A stretch of 64,000 nucleotides of DNA. It comes from Marinobacter shengliensis. GTDB lineage: Bacteria > Pseudomonadota > Gammaproteobacteria > Pseudomonadales > Oleiphilaceae. The notes below the pieces were generated by a model. The model was given only the letters and a program-made list of their open reading frames with translations. It searched no databases and was not told the DNA's origin. Positions 35,586 to 46,769 of the stretch are shown here, piece by piece. The DNA is taken from the NCBI RefSeq assembly GCF_003007715.1, contig NZ_PXNO01000027.1, forward strand, positions 248,001 through 312,000, written 5' to 3'. Each line of letters opens with the position of its first letter. Position 1 is the first letter of the stretch. A program made the position numbers and the translations under genes.

Positions 35586-35687
35586 TGGCGCGATTTTGGG
35601 TATGTCTGGCACCCATATTCTCACCCCCGAGCGGCGGGGCCGGGCGTTAAAATCCACAGAAAAGTTTCTGATGATTGGATGAGGCTA

Positions 35688-37034
35688 ATGATCAAGATCA
35701 AAAAAGGCCTGGATCTTCCCATCAGCGGCGCTCCCGAACAGACCATTACTGACGGCAAACCGATTCGCCACGTGGCATTGATCGGCTTTGACTACAACGG
35801 CATGAAGCCGACGATGGCTGTGAAAGAGGGAGACCGTGTCAAGCGCGGTACGCTGCTGTTCACGGACAAGAAGACCGAAGGCGTTCGTTATACTTCACCG
35901 GCAGCCGGTGTAGTGAAAGAAATCAACCGCGGTGAGCGTCGCGTGTTCCAGTCTGTTGTCATCGAAGTGGATGGCGATGAGGCGGAAACCTATGCCCGCT
36001 ACAACGATTCCGATCTTGCCGGCCTGGAACGCCAGCAGGTAGTTGATAACCTGGTTGAATCCGGTCTGTGGACAGCGTTCCGCACCCGGCCTTACAGCAA
36101 GGTTCCGGAAATCGACTCCGCACCGAACTCCATCTTTGTTTCTGTCATGGATACCAATCCGTTGGCAGCAGACCCTACCGTTATTATCGGCGAGAACAGC
36201 AAGGCGTTCGAAAAAGGCCTGACCATCATCTCCCGCCTGACCAACGGTAAGGTATTTGTGACCGGCAAGCCCGGCTCCGACGTGTCTGTACCAAAAGCAG
36301 ACAACATCGAAGTACACCAGTTCGATGGTGTGCACCCTGCCGGTAATGTGGGCACCCATATCCACCACCTGGACCCGGTTTCAGCCAGCAAGACTGTCTG
36401 GAGCATCAATTATCAGGACGTGATCGATATCGCCAAACTGTTCGAGACCGGTGAAGTGCCGGTTGAGCGCATTGTGGCTATCGGTGGCCCTAAAGCCCTG
36501 AAGCCCCGCCTGGTTCGTACCCGCCTGGGTGCCAGCCTGCCGGAACTGCTGGATGGCGAGATCGCCACTGATTGCGACGTCCGTGCCATTTCAGGCTCGG
36601 TATTCGGCGGTCGTCGTGGTGACGGCCCCTGTGCCTACCTGGGCCGCTTTGCCAATCAGGTGTCGGTGCTGGAAGAAGGCACCAAGCGTGAGTTCATTGG
36701 CTGGCTGTCTCCGGGCACCAACAAGTTCTCGGTGCTGAACATCTACCTGTCCAAGCTGACCGGTGGCAAGCTGTTCAACTTCACCACCACCACCAACGGC
36801 AGTGAGCGGGCCATGGTGCCTGTCGGTGCCTATGAGCAGGTGATGCCGCTGGACATCCTGCCGACTCAGCTGCTGCGAGCACTGATTGTTGGCGATACCG
36901 AAGTGGCACAGAAACTTGGCGCCCTGGAGCTGGATGAAGAAGATCTGGCGCTGTGCACCTTTGTGTGCCCCGGCAAATATGAATACGGTCCGATTCTCCG
37001 CGAGAACCTGACCCGAATCGAGATCGAGGGATAA
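35688..37034 (+). CDS. nqrA: Na+-translocating NADH:quinone reductase subunit A
   Basis: 448 residues from the ATG at 35688, beginning [14 protein letters not shown] as in other NqrA proteins; GAGG lies just 3 bases before it, and an ATG at 35679 has no ribosome site. NqrA is the cytoplasmic, cofactor-free subunit that helps form the ubiquinone site with NqrB. The conserved ending of the C-terminal part ([17 protein letters not shown]) is intact. First gene of nqrABCDEF. Confidence 0.97.
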   Translation: MIKIKKGLDLPISGAPEQTITDGKPIRHVALIGFDYNGMKPTMAVKEGDRVKRGTLLFTDKKTEGVRYTSPAAGVVKEINRGERRVFQSVVIEVDGDEAETYARYNDSDLAGLERQQVVDNLVESGLWTAFRTRPYSKVPEIDSAPNSIFVSVMDTNPLAADPTVIIGENSKAFEKGLTIISRLTNGKVFVTGKPGSDVSVPKADNIEVHQFDGVHPAGNVGTHIHHLDPVSASKTVWSINYQDVIDIAKLFETGEVPVERIVAIGGPKALKPRLVRTRLGASLPELLDGEIATDCDVRAISGSVFGGRRGDGPCAYLGRFANQVSVLEEGTKREFIGWLSPGTNKFSVLNIYLSKLTGGKLFNFTTTTNGSERAMVPVGAYEQVMPLDILPTQLLRALIVGDTEVAQKLGALELDEEDLALCTFVCPGKYEYGPILRENLTRIEIEG

Positions 37035-37038
37035 TACG

Positions 37039-38247
37039 ATGGCTATCCGACAGTTTCTCGATGGAATCGAGCATCATTTTGAAAAGGGTGGTAAGTACGA
37101 GCGCTGGTATGCCCTGTACGAAGCCGTTGATACCATTTTCTACACCCCTGGCAAAGTAACTTCCACCACGGCCCATGTGCGTGACGGCGTAGACCTCAAG
37201 CGCATCATGATCACTGTGTGGTTGTGTACTTTCCCTGCCATGTTCTTCGGTATGTGGAACATTGGTTTTCAGGCCAACAATTTCCTGGCAGCCAACCCGG
37301 ATGCCATGATTGCCGATGGCGGCCTGCGTGAAGCCTTTATCACCGCCCTGGCCGTGACCGGCGCCGGTGCCGGCTGGTGGGACAACTTCGTCTACGGCAT
37401 GGCCTACTTCATTCCTATCTATGCCGTCACCTTTGTGGTGGGTGGTTTCTGGGAAGTGCTGTTTGCCACCGTGCGTCGTCACGAAGTGAACGAAGGCTTC
37501 TTCGTAACCTCCGTACTGTTTGCTTTGATCTGCCCGCCCACCATTCCGCTGTGGCAGGTGGCCCTGGGTATCACCTTCGGTGTGGTTATCGGTAAGGAAG
37601 TGTTCGGTGGTACCGGCAAGAACTTCCTGAACCCGGCCCTGACTGGTCGTGCCTTCCTGTACTTTGCCTATCCCGCGCAGATTTCCGGCGACACTGTCTG
37701 GACTGCAGTTGATGGCTTCAGTGGCGCAACGGCTCTGAGTTGGGCTGCCTCTGGCGGCCTGGAAGCACTGGAAACCCAGATCGGCTGGATGAATGCCTTC
37801 GTGGGTAACATTCAGGGTTCCATGGGTGAGACGTCCACCATTGCTATATTGATTGGTGGTCTGATCCTCCTGGCCATGAAGATCGCCTCCTATCGCATTG
37901 TCGGCGGGGTGTTGATCGGCATGATCGGCATGTCGTTGCTGTTGAACATTGTCGGGTCCGAGACTAACCCGATGTTTGCCATTCCGGCTCACTGGCACCT
38001 GGTTATGGGTGGCTTCGCCTTCGGCATGATGTTTATGGCGACAGACCCGGTATCGGCTGCGATGACCAATACCGGTCGCTGGATGTTTGGCATTCTGGTC
38101 GGTGTGATGACCATCCTCATCCGTGTGGTCAACCCGGCCTTCCCGGAAGGCATTATGCTGGCCATTCTGTTCGCCAACCTGTTCGCCCCGCTGATGGACC
38201 ACTACGTGGTTCAGGCCAACATCAAACGGAGGCTCGCACGTGGCTAA
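37039..38247 (+). CDS. nqrB: Na+-NQR subunit B
   Basis: 402 residues with about ten membrane helices. NqrB carries covalently bound FMN on the threonine of SGAT: here GFSGATALS with Thr231. It also holds riboflavin and contributes the Na+ path. It follows nqrA by 4 bases and overlaps nqrC by 8. Confidence 0.97.
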   Translation: MAIRQFLDGIEHHFEKGGKYERWYALYEAVDTIFYTPGKVTSTTAHVRDGVDLKRIMITVWLCTFPAMFFGMWNIGFQANNFLAANPDAMIADGGLREAFITALAVTGAGAGWWDNFVYGMAYFIPIYAVTFVVGGFWEVLFATVRRHEVNEGFFVTSVLFALICPPTIPLWQVALGITFGVVIGKEVFGGTGKNFLNPALTGRAFLYFAYPAQISGDTVWTAVDGFSGATALSWAASGGLEALETQIGWMNAFVGNIQGSMGETSTIAILIGGLILLAMKIASYRIVGGVLIGMIGMSLLLNIVGSETNPMFAIPAHWHLVMGGFAFGMMFMATDPVSAAMTNTGRWMFGILVGVMTILIRVVNPAFPEGIMLAILFANLFAPLMDHYVVQANIKRRLARG

Positions 38248-39034
38248 GAAAAAAGAGACGGTCGGAAAGACCATTCAGGTCGCTTTCGCCCTATGTATCG
38301 TTTGCTCTGTGATTGTGTCTGCTGCAGCTGTATCCTTGCGCCCGCAGCAGGCCCTGAACCAGGAGCTGGACATCAAGTCCAATATCCTTCAGGCCGCCGG
38401 CATGGCTGAGTCTGGCGCCAATCGGGCCCGTATCGAAGAACTGTTTGGTCAGTTCGAGCCGCGCCTGGTTGACCTGCGTACTGGCCGGTTCACCACCCCG
38501 GAAGAGCTTGGCGTGCCTGATGTACTGAGCTACAACCAGTACCGCGCTGCCGGTGATCCGAACATGTCTACCCGCCTGTCGGGTGAGCAAGACACCGCCA
38601 ATCTGCGTCGTCGTGCCCACGCAGCCACGGTTTACATCCTCGAAGAGGATGGTGAGCTGGTTCGTGTGGTGCTGCCGGTTCACGGCCCTGGTCTGTGGTC
38701 CACCTTGTATGGGTTCATTTCACTGGAAGGTGATCTGAACACCATCGAAGGCCTGGGCTTCTATGACCACGCGGAAACGCCTGGCCTTGGCGGTGAGGTA
38801 GACAACCCTCGCTGGAAAAGCCAGTGGGTTGGCCAGAAGATCTACGGTGACGACAAGAGTGAGCCCCAGATCCGCCTGATCAAAGGCGGTGCCAATCCGG
38901 ACAGCGAGCATCAGATTGATTCCCTGTCTGGTGCAACGCTGACGGCTCGCGGTGTCGAGAACCTGATCAACTTCTGGATGGGTGAGAACGGTTTCGCGCC
39001 GTTCCTGAAAAATCTGCGCGACGGGGAGGCCTGA
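38240..39034 (+). CDS. nqrC: Na+-NQR subunit C
   Basis: 264 residues, GTG start at 38240 with a GGAGG 8 bases upstream. One N-terminal membrane helix ([21 protein letters not shown]) anchors a periplasmic FMN domain. The flavinylation motif [10 protein letters not shown] has the acceptor threonine at about 233. The pattern [15 protein letters not shown] is conserved. Confidence 0.96.
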   Translation: MAKKKETVGKTIQVAFALCIVCSVIVSAAAVSLRPQQALNQELDIKSNILQAAGMAESGANRARIEELFGQFEPRLVDLRTGRFTTPEELGVPDVLSYNQYRAAGDPNMSTRLSGEQDTANLRRRAHAATVYILEEDGELVRVVLPVHGPGLWSTLYGFISLEGDLNTIEGLGFYDHAETPGLGGEVDNPRWKSQWVGQKIYGDDKSEPQIRLIKGGANPDSEHQIDSLSGATLTARGVENLINFWMGENGFAPFLKNLRDGEA

Positions 39035-39036
39035 TC

Positions 39037-39702
39037 ATGTCTGACGTATCAGCCAAGAAGGTTCTTTTTGAACCGATTTTCAGTAACAACCCCATCGCCC
39101 TGCAGATTCTTGGGATCTGTTCGGCGCTGGCGGTGACCACCAGCCTGAGCGTTACGCTGGTAATGTGTGCTTCGGTTATTGCGGTAACCGGTTTTTCAAA
39201 CCTGGCGGTATCGCTGATTCGTACCCAGATTCCCAACAGCATCCGGATCATCGTGCAGATGACCATCATTGCGTCGCTGGTAATCGTGGTCGATCAGGTA
39301 CTGAAAGCCTATGCCTATGAAATCAGCAAGCAGTTGTCGGTATTCGTTGGTCTGATCATCACCAACTGTATCGTTATGGGCCGGGCCGAGGGCTTTGCCA
39401 TGCAGAACCCGCCGATGCTGAGCTTCCTGGATGGTATCGGTAACGGTCTGGGTTACTCCATTGCGATCCTGTTCGTGGCGTTCTTCCGTGAGCTGTTCGG
39501 CTCTGGTGAACTGCTTGGTTTCACCATCCTGGCCTCGGTTAACGATGGTGGCTGGTATGTGCCGAACGGCATGATGCTGCTGCCGCCGAGCGCATTCTTT
39601 ATCATCGGTCTGGGCATCTGGGCACTGCGTACCTGGAAGCCGGATCAGGTTGAAGAGCCTGATTTCAAGATGTCAGCCCATAAAACCCGGGAGGCCTTCT
39701 AA
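39037..39702 (+). CDS. nqrD: Na+-NQR subunit D
   Basis: 221 residues with six membrane helices, homologous to RnfE/RnfA. The cysteine-containing inverted helices ([15 protein letters not shown] and [16 protein letters not shown]) supply half of the intramembrane iron site shared with NqrE. Overlaps nqrE by one base. Confidence 0.96.
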   Translation: MSDVSAKKVLFEPIFSNNPIALQILGICSALAVTTSLSVTLVMCASVIAVTGFSNLAVSLIRTQIPNSIRIIVQMTIIASLVIVVDQVLKAYAYEISKQLSVFVGLIITNCIVMGRAEGFAMQNPPMLSFLDGIGNGLGYSIAILFVAFFRELFGSGELLGFTILASVNDGGWYVPNGMMLLPPSAFFIIGLGIWALRTWKPDQVEEPDFKMSAHKTREAF

Positions 39703-40310
39703 TGGATCATTATCTGAGTCTTCTGGTTACGGCCATTTTCGTTGAAAACCTGGCGTTGGCGTTCTTCCTGGGGATGTGTACCTTCCTGGCGATCTCCAAA
39801 AAGGTAGAAGCGGCGATTGGTCTGGGTATTGCGGTGGTTGTGGTACTGACTCTGTCTGTGCCGGTGAACAACCTGATTTTCAATACCGTTCTGCGTGAAG
39901 GTGCCCTGTCCTGGGCGGGTCTGCCAGATGTTGACCTGAGCTTCCTGGGACTGCTGACCTACATCGGTGTTATTGCGGCACTGGTGCAGATTCTTGAGAT
40001 GGTTCTCGACAAGTACATCCCGTCGCTGTACGCAGCGCTGGGCGTGTTCCTGCCGCTGATCACCGTTAACTGCGCGATCCTGGGTGCGTCACTGTTCATG
40101 GTTGAGCGTGACTACAACTTTGGTGAGAGTGTGGTGTACGGCTTTGGCGCCGGCGTGGGCTGGGCCCTCGCCATTGGTGCCCTGGCGGGTATCCGCGAGA
40201 AGCTCAAGTACAGTGATGTTCCCAACGGCCTGCGTGGCCTTGGTATTACCTTCATCACTGTCGGCCTGATGTCGCTCGGCTTTATGTCGTTCTCCGGCAT
40301 CTCGCTGTAA
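39702..40310 (+). CDS. nqrE: Na+-NQR subunit E
   Basis: 202 residues, six membrane helices, paralogue of NqrD with the opposite topology. The cysteines for the iron site are in [15 protein letters not shown] and [14 protein letters not shown]. It lies 42 bases before nqrF. Confidence 0.96.
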   Translation: MDHYLSLLVTAIFVENLALAFFLGMCTFLAISKKVEAAIGLGIAVVVVLTLSVPVNNLIFNTVLREGALSWAGLPDVDLSFLGLLTYIGVIAALVQILEMVLDKYIPSLYAALGVFLPLITVNCAILGASLFMVERDYNFGESVVYGFGAGVGWALAIGALAGIREKLKYSDVPNGLRGLGITFITVGLMSLGFMSFSGISL

Positions 40311-40351
40311 TGCGCACCCGGATCATCGGATAACTACGAGAAGGCGAGACC

Positions 40352-41578
40352 ATGAATACAGAAATTATTCTTGGCGTGGTCATGTTTACCGTCATCGTGC
40401 TTGCACTGGTGGCGGTGATCCTGGCAGCGCGCTCAAAACTGGTCAGCACCGGCGACGTCACCATTGAAATCAATGACGACCCGGAACACACCATGAAAAC
40501 GGAAGCAGGTGGAAAACTGCTGAACACCCTGGCGGGCAACGGCATTTTCCTGTCGTCTGCCTGTGGTGGCGGTGGCACCTGCGCTCAGTGTAAATGTAAG
40601 GTTCTGGAAGGTGGCGGCGCCATGCTGCCCACTGAAAAGACCCACTTCACCAACCGTGAAGAAAAAGAAGGCTGGCGCCTGTCGTGCCAGGTTCCTGTAA
40701 AACAGGACATGAAGATCGAAGTACCGGAAGAGTTCTTTGGCGTGAAGAAGTGGGAGTGCGAGGTGGTGTCTAACCATAACGTGGCCACCTTCATCAAAGA
40801 ACTGGTACTGAAGCTACCGGAAGGCGAGGAAGTGGACTTCCGCGCTGGTGGCTATGTGCAGCTGGAGTGCCCTCCCTACGAAATCGATTTCAAGGACTTC
40901 GATATCGAGGAAGAGTTCCACGAAGACTGGGACAAGCACGATATCTGGCGCTATAAGGCGATCAACAAGGAAGACACCATCCGTGCCTACTCCATGGCGA
41001 ACTACCCGGAAGAGAAGGGACTTCTGAAGTTCAACATCCGTATTGCGACACCGCCTCCGGGCACCAATCACCCGCCAGGCATCATGTCCAGCTACGTGTT
41101 CAACCTGAAGCCGGGTGACAAGGTCACTGTAATGGGGCCATTCGGTGAATTCTTTGCCAAGAAGACCGACGCGGAAATGGTGTTCATCGGTGGTGGTGCC
41201 GGTATGGCGCCCATGCGCTCCCACATCTTTGACCAGCTCAAGCGCCTGAATTCCAAGCGCAAGATCAGTTTCTGGTATGGTGCCCGCAGTGTGCGCGAAA
41301 TGTTCTATGTGGAAGACTTTGATGGTCTGGCCGCAGAGAACGAGAACTTTGAGTGGCATTGCGCCCTGTCAGATCCGCTTCCGACTGACGACTGGGATGG
41401 CCCTACCGGCTTTATCCATAACGTGTTGTACGAAAACTATCTGAAGGACCACCCGGCTCCGGAAGACTGTGAGTTCTACATGTGTGGGCCCCCAATCATG
41501 AACGCGTCCGTCATCAAGATGCTGAAAGATCTTGGTGTTGAGGACGAAAACATCATGCTGGATGATTTCGGAGGTTAA
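40352..41578 (+). CDS. nqrF: Na+-NQR subunit F (NADH dehydrogenase)
   Basis: 408 residues. One N-terminal helix ([20 protein letters not shown]) is followed by a [2Fe-2S] ferredoxin domain with Cys71, Cys77, Cys80 and Cys112 ([13 protein letters not shown] and LSCQ), an FAD domain with RAYSMANYP, and an NADH-binding domain with [14 protein letters not shown] and YMCGPPIMN. It is the electron entry point of the pump. Confidence 0.97.
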   Translation: MNTEIILGVVMFTVIVLALVAVILAARSKLVSTGDVTIEINDDPEHTMKTEAGGKLLNTLAGNGIFLSSACGGGGTCAQCKCKVLEGGGAMLPTEKTHFTNREEKEGWRLSCQVPVKQDMKIEVPEEFFGVKKWECEVVSNHNVATFIKELVLKLPEGEEVDFRAGGYVQLECPPYEIDFKDFDIEEEFHEDWDKHDIWRYKAINKEDTIRAYSMANYPEEKGLLKFNIRIATPPPGTNHPPGIMSSYVFNLKPGDKVTVMGPFGEFFAKKTDAEMVFIGGGAGMAPMRSHIFDQLKRLNSKRKISFWYGARSVREMFYVEDFDGLAAENENFEWHCALSDPLPTDDWDGPTGFIHNVLYENYLKDHPAPEDCEFYMCGPPIMNASVIKMLKDLGVEDENIMLDDFGG

Positions 41579-41587
41579 CAGGCTCAG

Positions 41588-42637
41588 ATGACATCCCGCA
41601 TGTTTGGACCCGTCAGGGTGGTTGTGGTCGGCGTCTTTATGACGCTGATCATGGCTGCCCTGGCGGGTTGCTCGTTTCAGGAAAAGGAAAAAGTCTGGGA
41701 GATTTCCGGAGGTATCTTCGGAACGACCTATCACATAAACGTCGTATTGCCAGAAGACAGGGAACGCCTGCAGACTCTGGCTCAGGGTATTCAGAAAGAG
41801 CTGGAAGCGGTGGATGCGTCCATGTCAACCTGGAAGCAGGATTCCGAGTTGTCACGGTTGAATCGCAAACAGGACCAGTCGGAGTGGACGGAGCTTTCTC
41901 CGGCCTTGTTTGAAGTGATACAGCGTTCCCAGGAAATTGCCGAGCTGACCGACGGGGCGTTTGATATCACCATCGGTCCCGTGGTCAATCTCTGGGGCTT
42001 CGGGCCGGATGCCCGGCCTGATACCGTCCCGTCCGACGCGGCCCTTGAGAAAGCGCTTTCAGATACTGGCTACCGCTATCTCGAGCTGAACGCAGAGGCC
42101 ATGGCGTTGCGTAGCGAAAAGCCCCAGTACATCGATTTGTCCGGGATTGCCAAAGGCTATGCTGTCGATGTGGTGGCCCGTTACCTGGACCGTGAAGGTG
42201 TGCAGGCGTACCTTGTAGAGATCGGTGGTGAGGTGAGGGTCAATGGGCGGAAACCTGACGGCGGTGCCTGGCGCCTGGCCATTGAAGAGCCATCGGAACA
42301 GGCAAGGCAGGTCAGCAAGATAGTGGCCATGGATCAGCATGCGATGGCAACCTCCGGTGACTATCGTAACTATTACGAATCGGATGGACAGCGTTACTCG
42401 CATACAATAGATCCATCGACTGGTAAGCCGATCACCAACAGGATAGCGTCTGTGACGGTGATTACCGAAGACAGTATGACTGCCGACGCTCTAGCCACCG
42501 CATTCACCGTGATGGGTTATGAGCGGGCACGGGCGCTGGCAACGCGGGAAAATATTCCTGCTTATTTCATCGTGCGAGGCGAGAGCGGCTTTGAGGTGCA
42601 TGAAACACCGGCTTTCTCTTCCTTCGTGGTTCAGTAA
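41588..42637 (+). CDS. apbE: FAD:protein FMN transferase ApbE
   Basis: 349 residues. A lipoprotein signal ends at Cys28 (LAGCSF), placing the enzyme in the periplasm. ApbE transfers FMN from FAD to threonines of NqrB and NqrC. Conserved parts include FDITIGPVVNLWGFG, LSGIAKGYAVDVVA and MATSGDYRNYYE with the metal-binding HTIDPSTGKP. It begins 10 bases after nqrF, so maturation and pump are co-expressed. Confidence 0.95.
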   Translation: MTSRMFGPVRVVVVGVFMTLIMAALAGCSFQEKEKVWEISGGIFGTTYHINVVLPEDRERLQTLAQGIQKELEAVDASMSTWKQDSELSRLNRKQDQSEWTELSPALFEVIQRSQEIAELTDGAFDITIGPVVNLWGFGPDARPDTVPSDAALEKALSDTGYRYLELNAEAMALRSEKPQYIDLSGIAKGYAVDVVARYLDREGVQAYLVEIGGEVRVNGRKPDGGAWRLAIEEPSEQARQVSKIVAMDQHAMATSGDYRNYYESDGQRYSHTIDPSTGKPITNRIASVTVITEDSMTADALATAFTVMGYERARALATRENIPAYFIVRGESGFEVHETPAFSSFVVQ

Positions 42638-42648
42638 AGGAGGTCAGT

Positions 42649-42891
42649 ATGGGTACCTTTCTTCTCGTTTTGTTCATTGTGGGCATTCTGATTGCCGGCA
42701 TGTCGATTGGCGTCATCTTTGGCCGTAAGCCCATCAGCGGCACCTGCGGTGGAATTGGTGCCCTGGGCATCAGCCAGTCCTGTGATATTTGTGGCGGTAA
42801 CACGCAGAAGTGTGAGGAAAGCCGCAGCGAGACCGGGGCCTCTGAGAAAGCGGAAGACCTGGCCTACGACGCCTCGCGCACAGAAAAGTAA
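42649..42891 (+). CDS. nqrM: Na+-NQR maturation factor NqrM
   Basis: 80 residues. One N-terminal membrane helix (LLVLFIVGILIAGMSIGVIF) is followed by four cysteines, Cys33, Cys45, Cys48 and Cys55 (GTCGGIG, CDICGG, QKCEE), typical of NqrM (DUF539), which is needed to load the NqrD/E iron centre. A perfect AAAGGAGGT precedes the ATG. Confidence 0.93.
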   Translation: MGTFLLVLFIVGILIAGMSIGVIFGRKPISGTCGGIGALGISQSCDICGGNTQKCEESRSETGASEKAEDLAYDASRTEK

Positions 42892-42914
42892 GCGACACTC
42901 ATCAATAAATAAAA

Positions 42915-42934
42915 CTACGCATTTTATGGCGTAG
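42915..42934 (+). repeat. Small hairpin before sthA
   Basis: CTACGC (42915-42920) and GCGTAG (42929-42934) form a 6-bp stem with an 8-base loop just upstream of the sthA Shine-Dalgarno (AAGGAG). It might mark an mRNA boundary after nqrM; there is no T-run. Confidence 0.35.
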
Positions 42935-42953
42935 ATAAGGAGTCACTGCGCAC

Positions 42954-44345
42954 ATGGCAGAGCATCATTACGACGTCGTCGTTATTGGCGCCGGCCCTTC
43001 CGGTGAAGGGGCGGCAATGAACGCGGCCAAGCACAACAAGCGAGTCGCCATCATTGAAGACAAACCGACGGTGGGCGGTAACTGCACGCACTGGGGCACC
43101 ATTCCATCCAAGGCGCTGCGTCACTCGGTGAAGCAGATCATCACCTTCAACACCAATCAGATGTTCCGGGATATCGGCGAACCGCGCTGGTTTTCCTTCC
43201 CGAGGGTGTTGCAGAACGCGCAGAAGGTCATCGGCAAGCAGGTTAAGCTGCGCACCCAGTTCTATTCCCGTAACCGGGTAGACCTGATCAATGGCCGTGC
43301 GTCGTTTGTCGACACGCACCGGCTGGAAATCCGTGGCAACAAGTCTGTGGAGACCATCCACTTCAAACAGGCCATTATTGCTACTGGCTCCCGTCCGTAT
43401 CTGCCGCCCGATGTGGATTTCCGCCATCACCGGATTTACAACTCTGATTCCATCCTGAACCTGTCCCACACCCCGCGCACCCTGATTATCTATGGCGCCG
43501 GCGTTATCGGTTCCGAGTACGCCTCCATTTTTGCCGGGCTGGGTGTAAAGGTTGACCTGATCAACCCGGGCAGTCGCCTGTTGTCATTCCTGGACGACGA
43601 AATCTCCGATGCGCTCAGCTACCACCTTCGCAACAACGGTGTGCTGGTTCGCCATAACGAGCAGTACGAATCGGTGAAGGGCGACGACCACGGTGTGGTG
43701 CTTTCCCTGCAGTCTGGTAAGAAAATTCGCGCCGATGCCTTCCTCTGGTGCAACGGGCGAAGTGGCAACACGGAAAACCTTGGGTTGGAGAATGTGGGCC
43801 TGGTGCCCAATGGCCGCGGCCAGTTGGCAGTGGATGACCACTACCGTACCGAGGTGGACCACATCTACGCGGCGGGCGATGTGATTGGCTGGCCGAGCCT
43901 GGCCAGTGCAGCCTATGACCAGGGCCGTGCGGCTTCGTCAGATATCACCCAGGACGAGTATTTCCGATACGTGGATGATGTGCCCACGGGTATCTACACA
44001 ATTCCTGAAATCAGCTCCGTCGGTAAAACCGAGCGGGAGCTGACAGAAGCCAAAGTGCCATACGATGTTGGTCAGGCTTTCTTCAAGGACCTGGCGCGGG
44101 CACAGATCACGGGTGAAGCGGTGGGCATGCTGAAGATCCTGTTCCACCGTGAGACTCGGGAGATTCTGGGTATTCACTGCTTCGGTGACCAAGCGGCTGA
44201 GATTGTGCACATCGGCCAGGCGATCATGAACCAGAAAGGGGAGGCGAACTCCCTGAACTACTTCATCAATACCACGTTCAACTACCCGACCATGGCGGAA
44301 GCCTATCGGGTGGCGGCGTTGAACGGCCTGAACCGGATCTTCTGA
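42954..44345 (+). CDS. sthA: Soluble pyridine nucleotide transhydrogenase SthA
   Basis: 463 residues, flavoprotein disulfide reductase fold but with the redox disulfide lost: the usual CxxxxC is [13 protein letters not shown], with Thr49 in place of the second cysteine, as expected for SthA. FAD-binding GAGPSGEG is at 12-19, NAD(P)-binding [10 protein letters not shown] near 184, and YAAGDVIG near 305. It reoxidises NADPH with NAD+. Confidence 0.95.
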   Translation: MAEHHYDVVVIGAGPSGEGAAMNAAKHNKRVAIIEDKPTVGGNCTHWGTIPSKALRHSVKQIITFNTNQMFRDIGEPRWFSFPRVLQNAQKVIGKQVKLRTQFYSRNRVDLINGRASFVDTHRLEIRGNKSVETIHFKQAIIATGSRPYLPPDVDFRHHRIYNSDSILNLSHTPRTLIIYGAGVIGSEYASIFAGLGVKVDLINPGSRLLSFLDDEISDALSYHLRNNGVLVRHNEQYESVKGDDHGVVLSLQSGKKIRADAFLWCNGRSGNTENLGLENVGLVPNGRGQLAVDDHYRTEVDHIYAAGDVIGWPSLASAAYDQGRAASSDITQDEYFRYVDDVPTGIYTIPEISSVGKTERELTEAKVPYDVGQAFFKDLARAQITGEAVGMLKILFHRETREILGIHCFGDQAAEIVHIGQAIMNQKGEANSLNYFINTTFNYPTMAEAYRVAALNGLNRIF

Positions 44346-44373
44346 TCCGGTCAGTTCCGTACCGGCGCCGGTA

Positions 44374-45147
44374 TTATGCCGGCTCGGGCATTCCTTCCTT
44401 TGCTGGCAAGCTCAGAACGGCTCTGGCGCGGTTGTCGAAGAACATCCGTGTGCTTGTAGGGTAGTCGGTAATAATGCTGTCTACGCCCATCTCTTCCAGC
44501 TTCAGCATGTCGTGAATGCGGTTCACCGTCCAGGTGGACACATGCATATTACGCTTGTGGGCCTGGGCAACCATGTCGGCATTCAGAATCTTCCAGTTCA
44601 CACAGAAATACTCACAGCCCAGGCGGGTAGCCAGGTTCAGCGGCTTCGGGAACTTTCGCTCAGCCACAAGGCCAATCCGGAGGTTCTTGTCACGGCGCCT
44701 CAGTTCCCTGAGGAACCAGGGATCGGATGAGGTAACGGCGGCGGTCTGGTAAAGGTTCCGGCGCTGGATCACTTCTGTCAGGCGATTGCAAAGTATGTTC
44801 AGGCGGGCCCGGTTGTCCTTCTTCACTTCCAGCTGCAGATGCTCCAGATCGTCGAACTGGTCGAGCAGGTTTTCGAGAGTCGGAATGCCCACTTTGCGGG
44901 GCCAGGCGCTGGTGTTGCGCCGAGCGTCCATGTCGGCCAGCTCGGCGGCCGTGTAATGGCCGACATTGCCCTTTTGCCCGGTAGTGCGATCTACCGTCAG
45001 GTCGTGCACCAGCACCGGCACGCCGTCTTTTGACAGCACCAGGTCCAGCTCGAAGTGCCGGATACCATGCCGATAGGCATGGATAAAACCGGGCATGGTA
45101 TTTTCTGGAGCCTCACCTTTGGCCCCGCGGTGACCATAAACGATCAT
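44374..45147 (-). CDS. Glycerophosphodiester phosphodiesterase family protein
   Basis: 257 residues, no signal peptide. The GDPD motif YGHRGAKGEAPENTMPGF is at the start, with the metal ligands HFELDLVLSKDGVPVLVHD following. It hydrolyses glycerophosphodiesters to glycerol-3-phosphate and an alcohol. It overlaps the DAHP synthase gene upstream by ATGA, so the two are translationally coupled despite unrelated roles. A 14-base palindrome (44360-44373) lies next to its stop codon. Confidence 0.9.
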   Translation of the reverse strand: MIVYGHRGAKGEAPENTMPGFIHAYRHGIRHFELDLVLSKDGVPVLVHDLTVDRTTGQKGNVGHYTAAELADMDARRNTSAWPRKVGIPTLENLLDQFDDLEHLQLEVKKDNRARLNILCNRLTEVIQRRNLYQTAAVTSSDPWFLRELRRRDKNLRIGLVAERKFPKPLNLATRLGCEYFCVNWKILNADMVAQAHKRNMHVSTWTVNRIHDMLKLEEMGVDSIITDYPTSTRMFFDNRARAVLSLPAKEGMPEPA

Positions 45148-46271
45148 TCTGCAGTACTATCCTTGAGAGTCTGGTAAATAGCCTGGCGTTTCTTCCAGGT
45201 GTCGTGGCAAAGGCGAATATCTTCCAGATACGCCGGCAACTCTTTCATCAGCAGGGCCTGAGGGCCGTCAACCAGAGCTTTCTCCGGTTTCGGGTGGAAG
45301 TCTACCAGCACCATGTTGGCGCCGGCGATCACGCCCTGGGCGGTGGCGTGCATCACGTCCAGAATACCATCCGGTGAGCGGTCCCGGCTGCCCACGGAGT
45401 GGGACGGGTCTACACACACCGGCATGCGAGTCAGGCGCTTTACCGCTGGTACGTGGGCGAAATCCACCATATTTCGGTGCGGCTGGCCGGCCTCGGTTTT
45501 CATGCCCCTCAGGCAGAAAATCACGTTGGCGTTGCCCTCACTGGCCAGGTACTCCGCGGCGTTCAGCGACTCGTTCAGGGTAATACCAAAACCGCGCTTG
45601 AGCAGTGCCGGGTAGGTTTTCTGCCGGCCTATGGCTTTGAGTAGCTCGAAGTTCTGGGTATTCCGGGTGCCAATCTGCAGCATCACACCGGTGGGCCGGC
45701 CCAGTTTCTCCAGGCAGTTATCGATCTCTTCGATATGGCTTTCGTGAGTAATCTCCATGGCAATAACCTTGATGCCATGCTTGCCGGCTTTCTCGAAGAC
45801 CCAGGGCAGGCAGCCCTTGCCGTGCCCCTGGAACGAGTATGGGTTGGTGCGGGGTTTGTAGGCGCCCATGCGGGTGCAGACCTCGCCATTGTCCTCCAGC
45901 GCCTGCATCATCTGCTCAACGTGCTCGGGTACGTCTACCGCACATAGCCCGGCAAAGATGTTCAGGTTGTTCTGGCTGAACTCGACGCCGTTGTAGGTGA
46001 AACCGCTCTGGCGGTGATCGTCTTTGTGGCGGCCCAGAATGCGGTAGTCATCAGAGATTCGGATGGCGCGCTCCACGGCGGGTAGCGCTTCAATCTCTTC
46101 CTTGTTCAGTGTTTTGGTGTCGCCCAACAGATAAATCTCTGTCAGCCGCTGGCTGGCACCCTGAACCTCGTGTACCCGAACACTGACACCAGGCAGGTTT
46201 TCCAGGTAGTGCATGGTCTGGCGGTAGGCTTCGCTGTCCAGTTCTGTGTTGGGGTGAAGAATGGCTAACAT
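45144..46271 (-). CDS. 3-deoxy-7-phosphoheptulonate synthase, type I beta-like
   Basis: 375 residues. An N-terminal ~85-residue ferredoxin-like domain resembling the regulatory domain of Thermotoga-type DAHP synthases precedes a KDO8P/DAHP-synthase barrel with GAYKPRTNPYSFQGHG (near 140), LLKRGFGITLNE, and DPSHSVGSRD. It would condense PEP and erythrose-4-phosphate in the shikimate pathway. The substitution of GHGKGC after the PYSFQG motif departs from the usual GLG, so the exact substrate is less certain. Confidence 0.8.
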   Translation of the reverse strand: MLAILHPNTELDSEAYRQTMHYLENLPGVSVRVHEVQGASQRLTEIYLLGDTKTLNKEEIEALPAVERAIRISDDYRILGRHKDDHRQSGFTYNGVEFSQNNLNIFAGLCAVDVPEHVEQMMQALEDNGEVCTRMGAYKPRTNPYSFQGHGKGCLPWVFEKAGKHGIKVIAMEITHESHIEEIDNCLEKLGRPTGVMLQIGTRNTQNFELLKAIGRQKTYPALLKRGFGITLNESLNAAEYLASEGNANVIFCLRGMKTEAGQPHRNMVDFAHVPAVKRLTRMPVCVDPSHSVGSRDRSPDGILDVMHATAQGVIAGANMVLVDFHPKPEKALVDGPQALLMKELPAYLEDIRLCHDTWKKRQAIYQTLKDSTAE

Positions 46272-46286
46272 GGAATCTCCTTGGGG

Positions 46287-46736
46287 TTAACCGGCGGCGT
46301 CTTCCGCCCTGTGCCTGGCCTGCATGAATTCCCGATGATTAAGATGCAGCAAGTCCGCAATCCGGCGAATAAGGTGTTCTTCGTATTTGTCGATACGGCC
46401 GTCTGCCAGGGCCACCCGCCAGATACTTTCCAGCAGGGCCTGTTTCTGGGGCTGGTCAAAGTGGTCGTTGATCTGTCCGGTGAACTCATACAACGACGTG
46501 GAATCCTCTGCGTGGGCCAGGGCGTCGGCAAGAATCTCTTCTGCTTCTTCCCGGGTAACCTGATGGGCCTGAACGGCGCAATCGACAATAATCTTCAGCT
46601 CGCGCTCGTCCTCGTGACTGTCGACACGGGCAAGCTGCACCATCAGGGCTGTGGCCGCCACAGCGAGTTGGTGGGCGTCGGTTTGCACAGGCTCGGATTC
46701 CGGCACCGCAAACAGTTTTTTCAGGCGATCAATCAT
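46287..46736 (-). CDS. TerB-like protein
   Basis: 149 residues, all-helical. Acidic helices DSHEDERELKIIVDC and VALADGRIDKYEEHLIRRIADLL match the TerB fold, two calcium-binding-like repeats. Standalone TerB proteins of this length are common and usually unrelated to tellurite resistance. It lies 15 bases upstream of the DAHP synthase gene on the same strand. Confidence 0.82.
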   Translation of the reverse strand: MIDRLKKLFAVPESEPVQTDAHQLAVAATALMVQLARVDSHEDERELKIIVDCAVQAHQVTREEAEEILADALAHAEDSTSLYEFTGQINDHFDQPQKQALLESIWRVALADGRIDKYEEHLIRRIADLLHLNHREFMQARHRAEDAAG

Positions 46737-46769
46737 ACAGCGCCCCTTGGCTATAGGTTGGGGTGTCGA

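Noticed and set aside
36781..38274. Long minus-strand open frame (about 497 codons) opposite nqrA/nqrB
   Set aside because: It is antisense to two unmistakable genes, has the composition of a reversed GC-rich frame, and shows no known motif or ribosome site.
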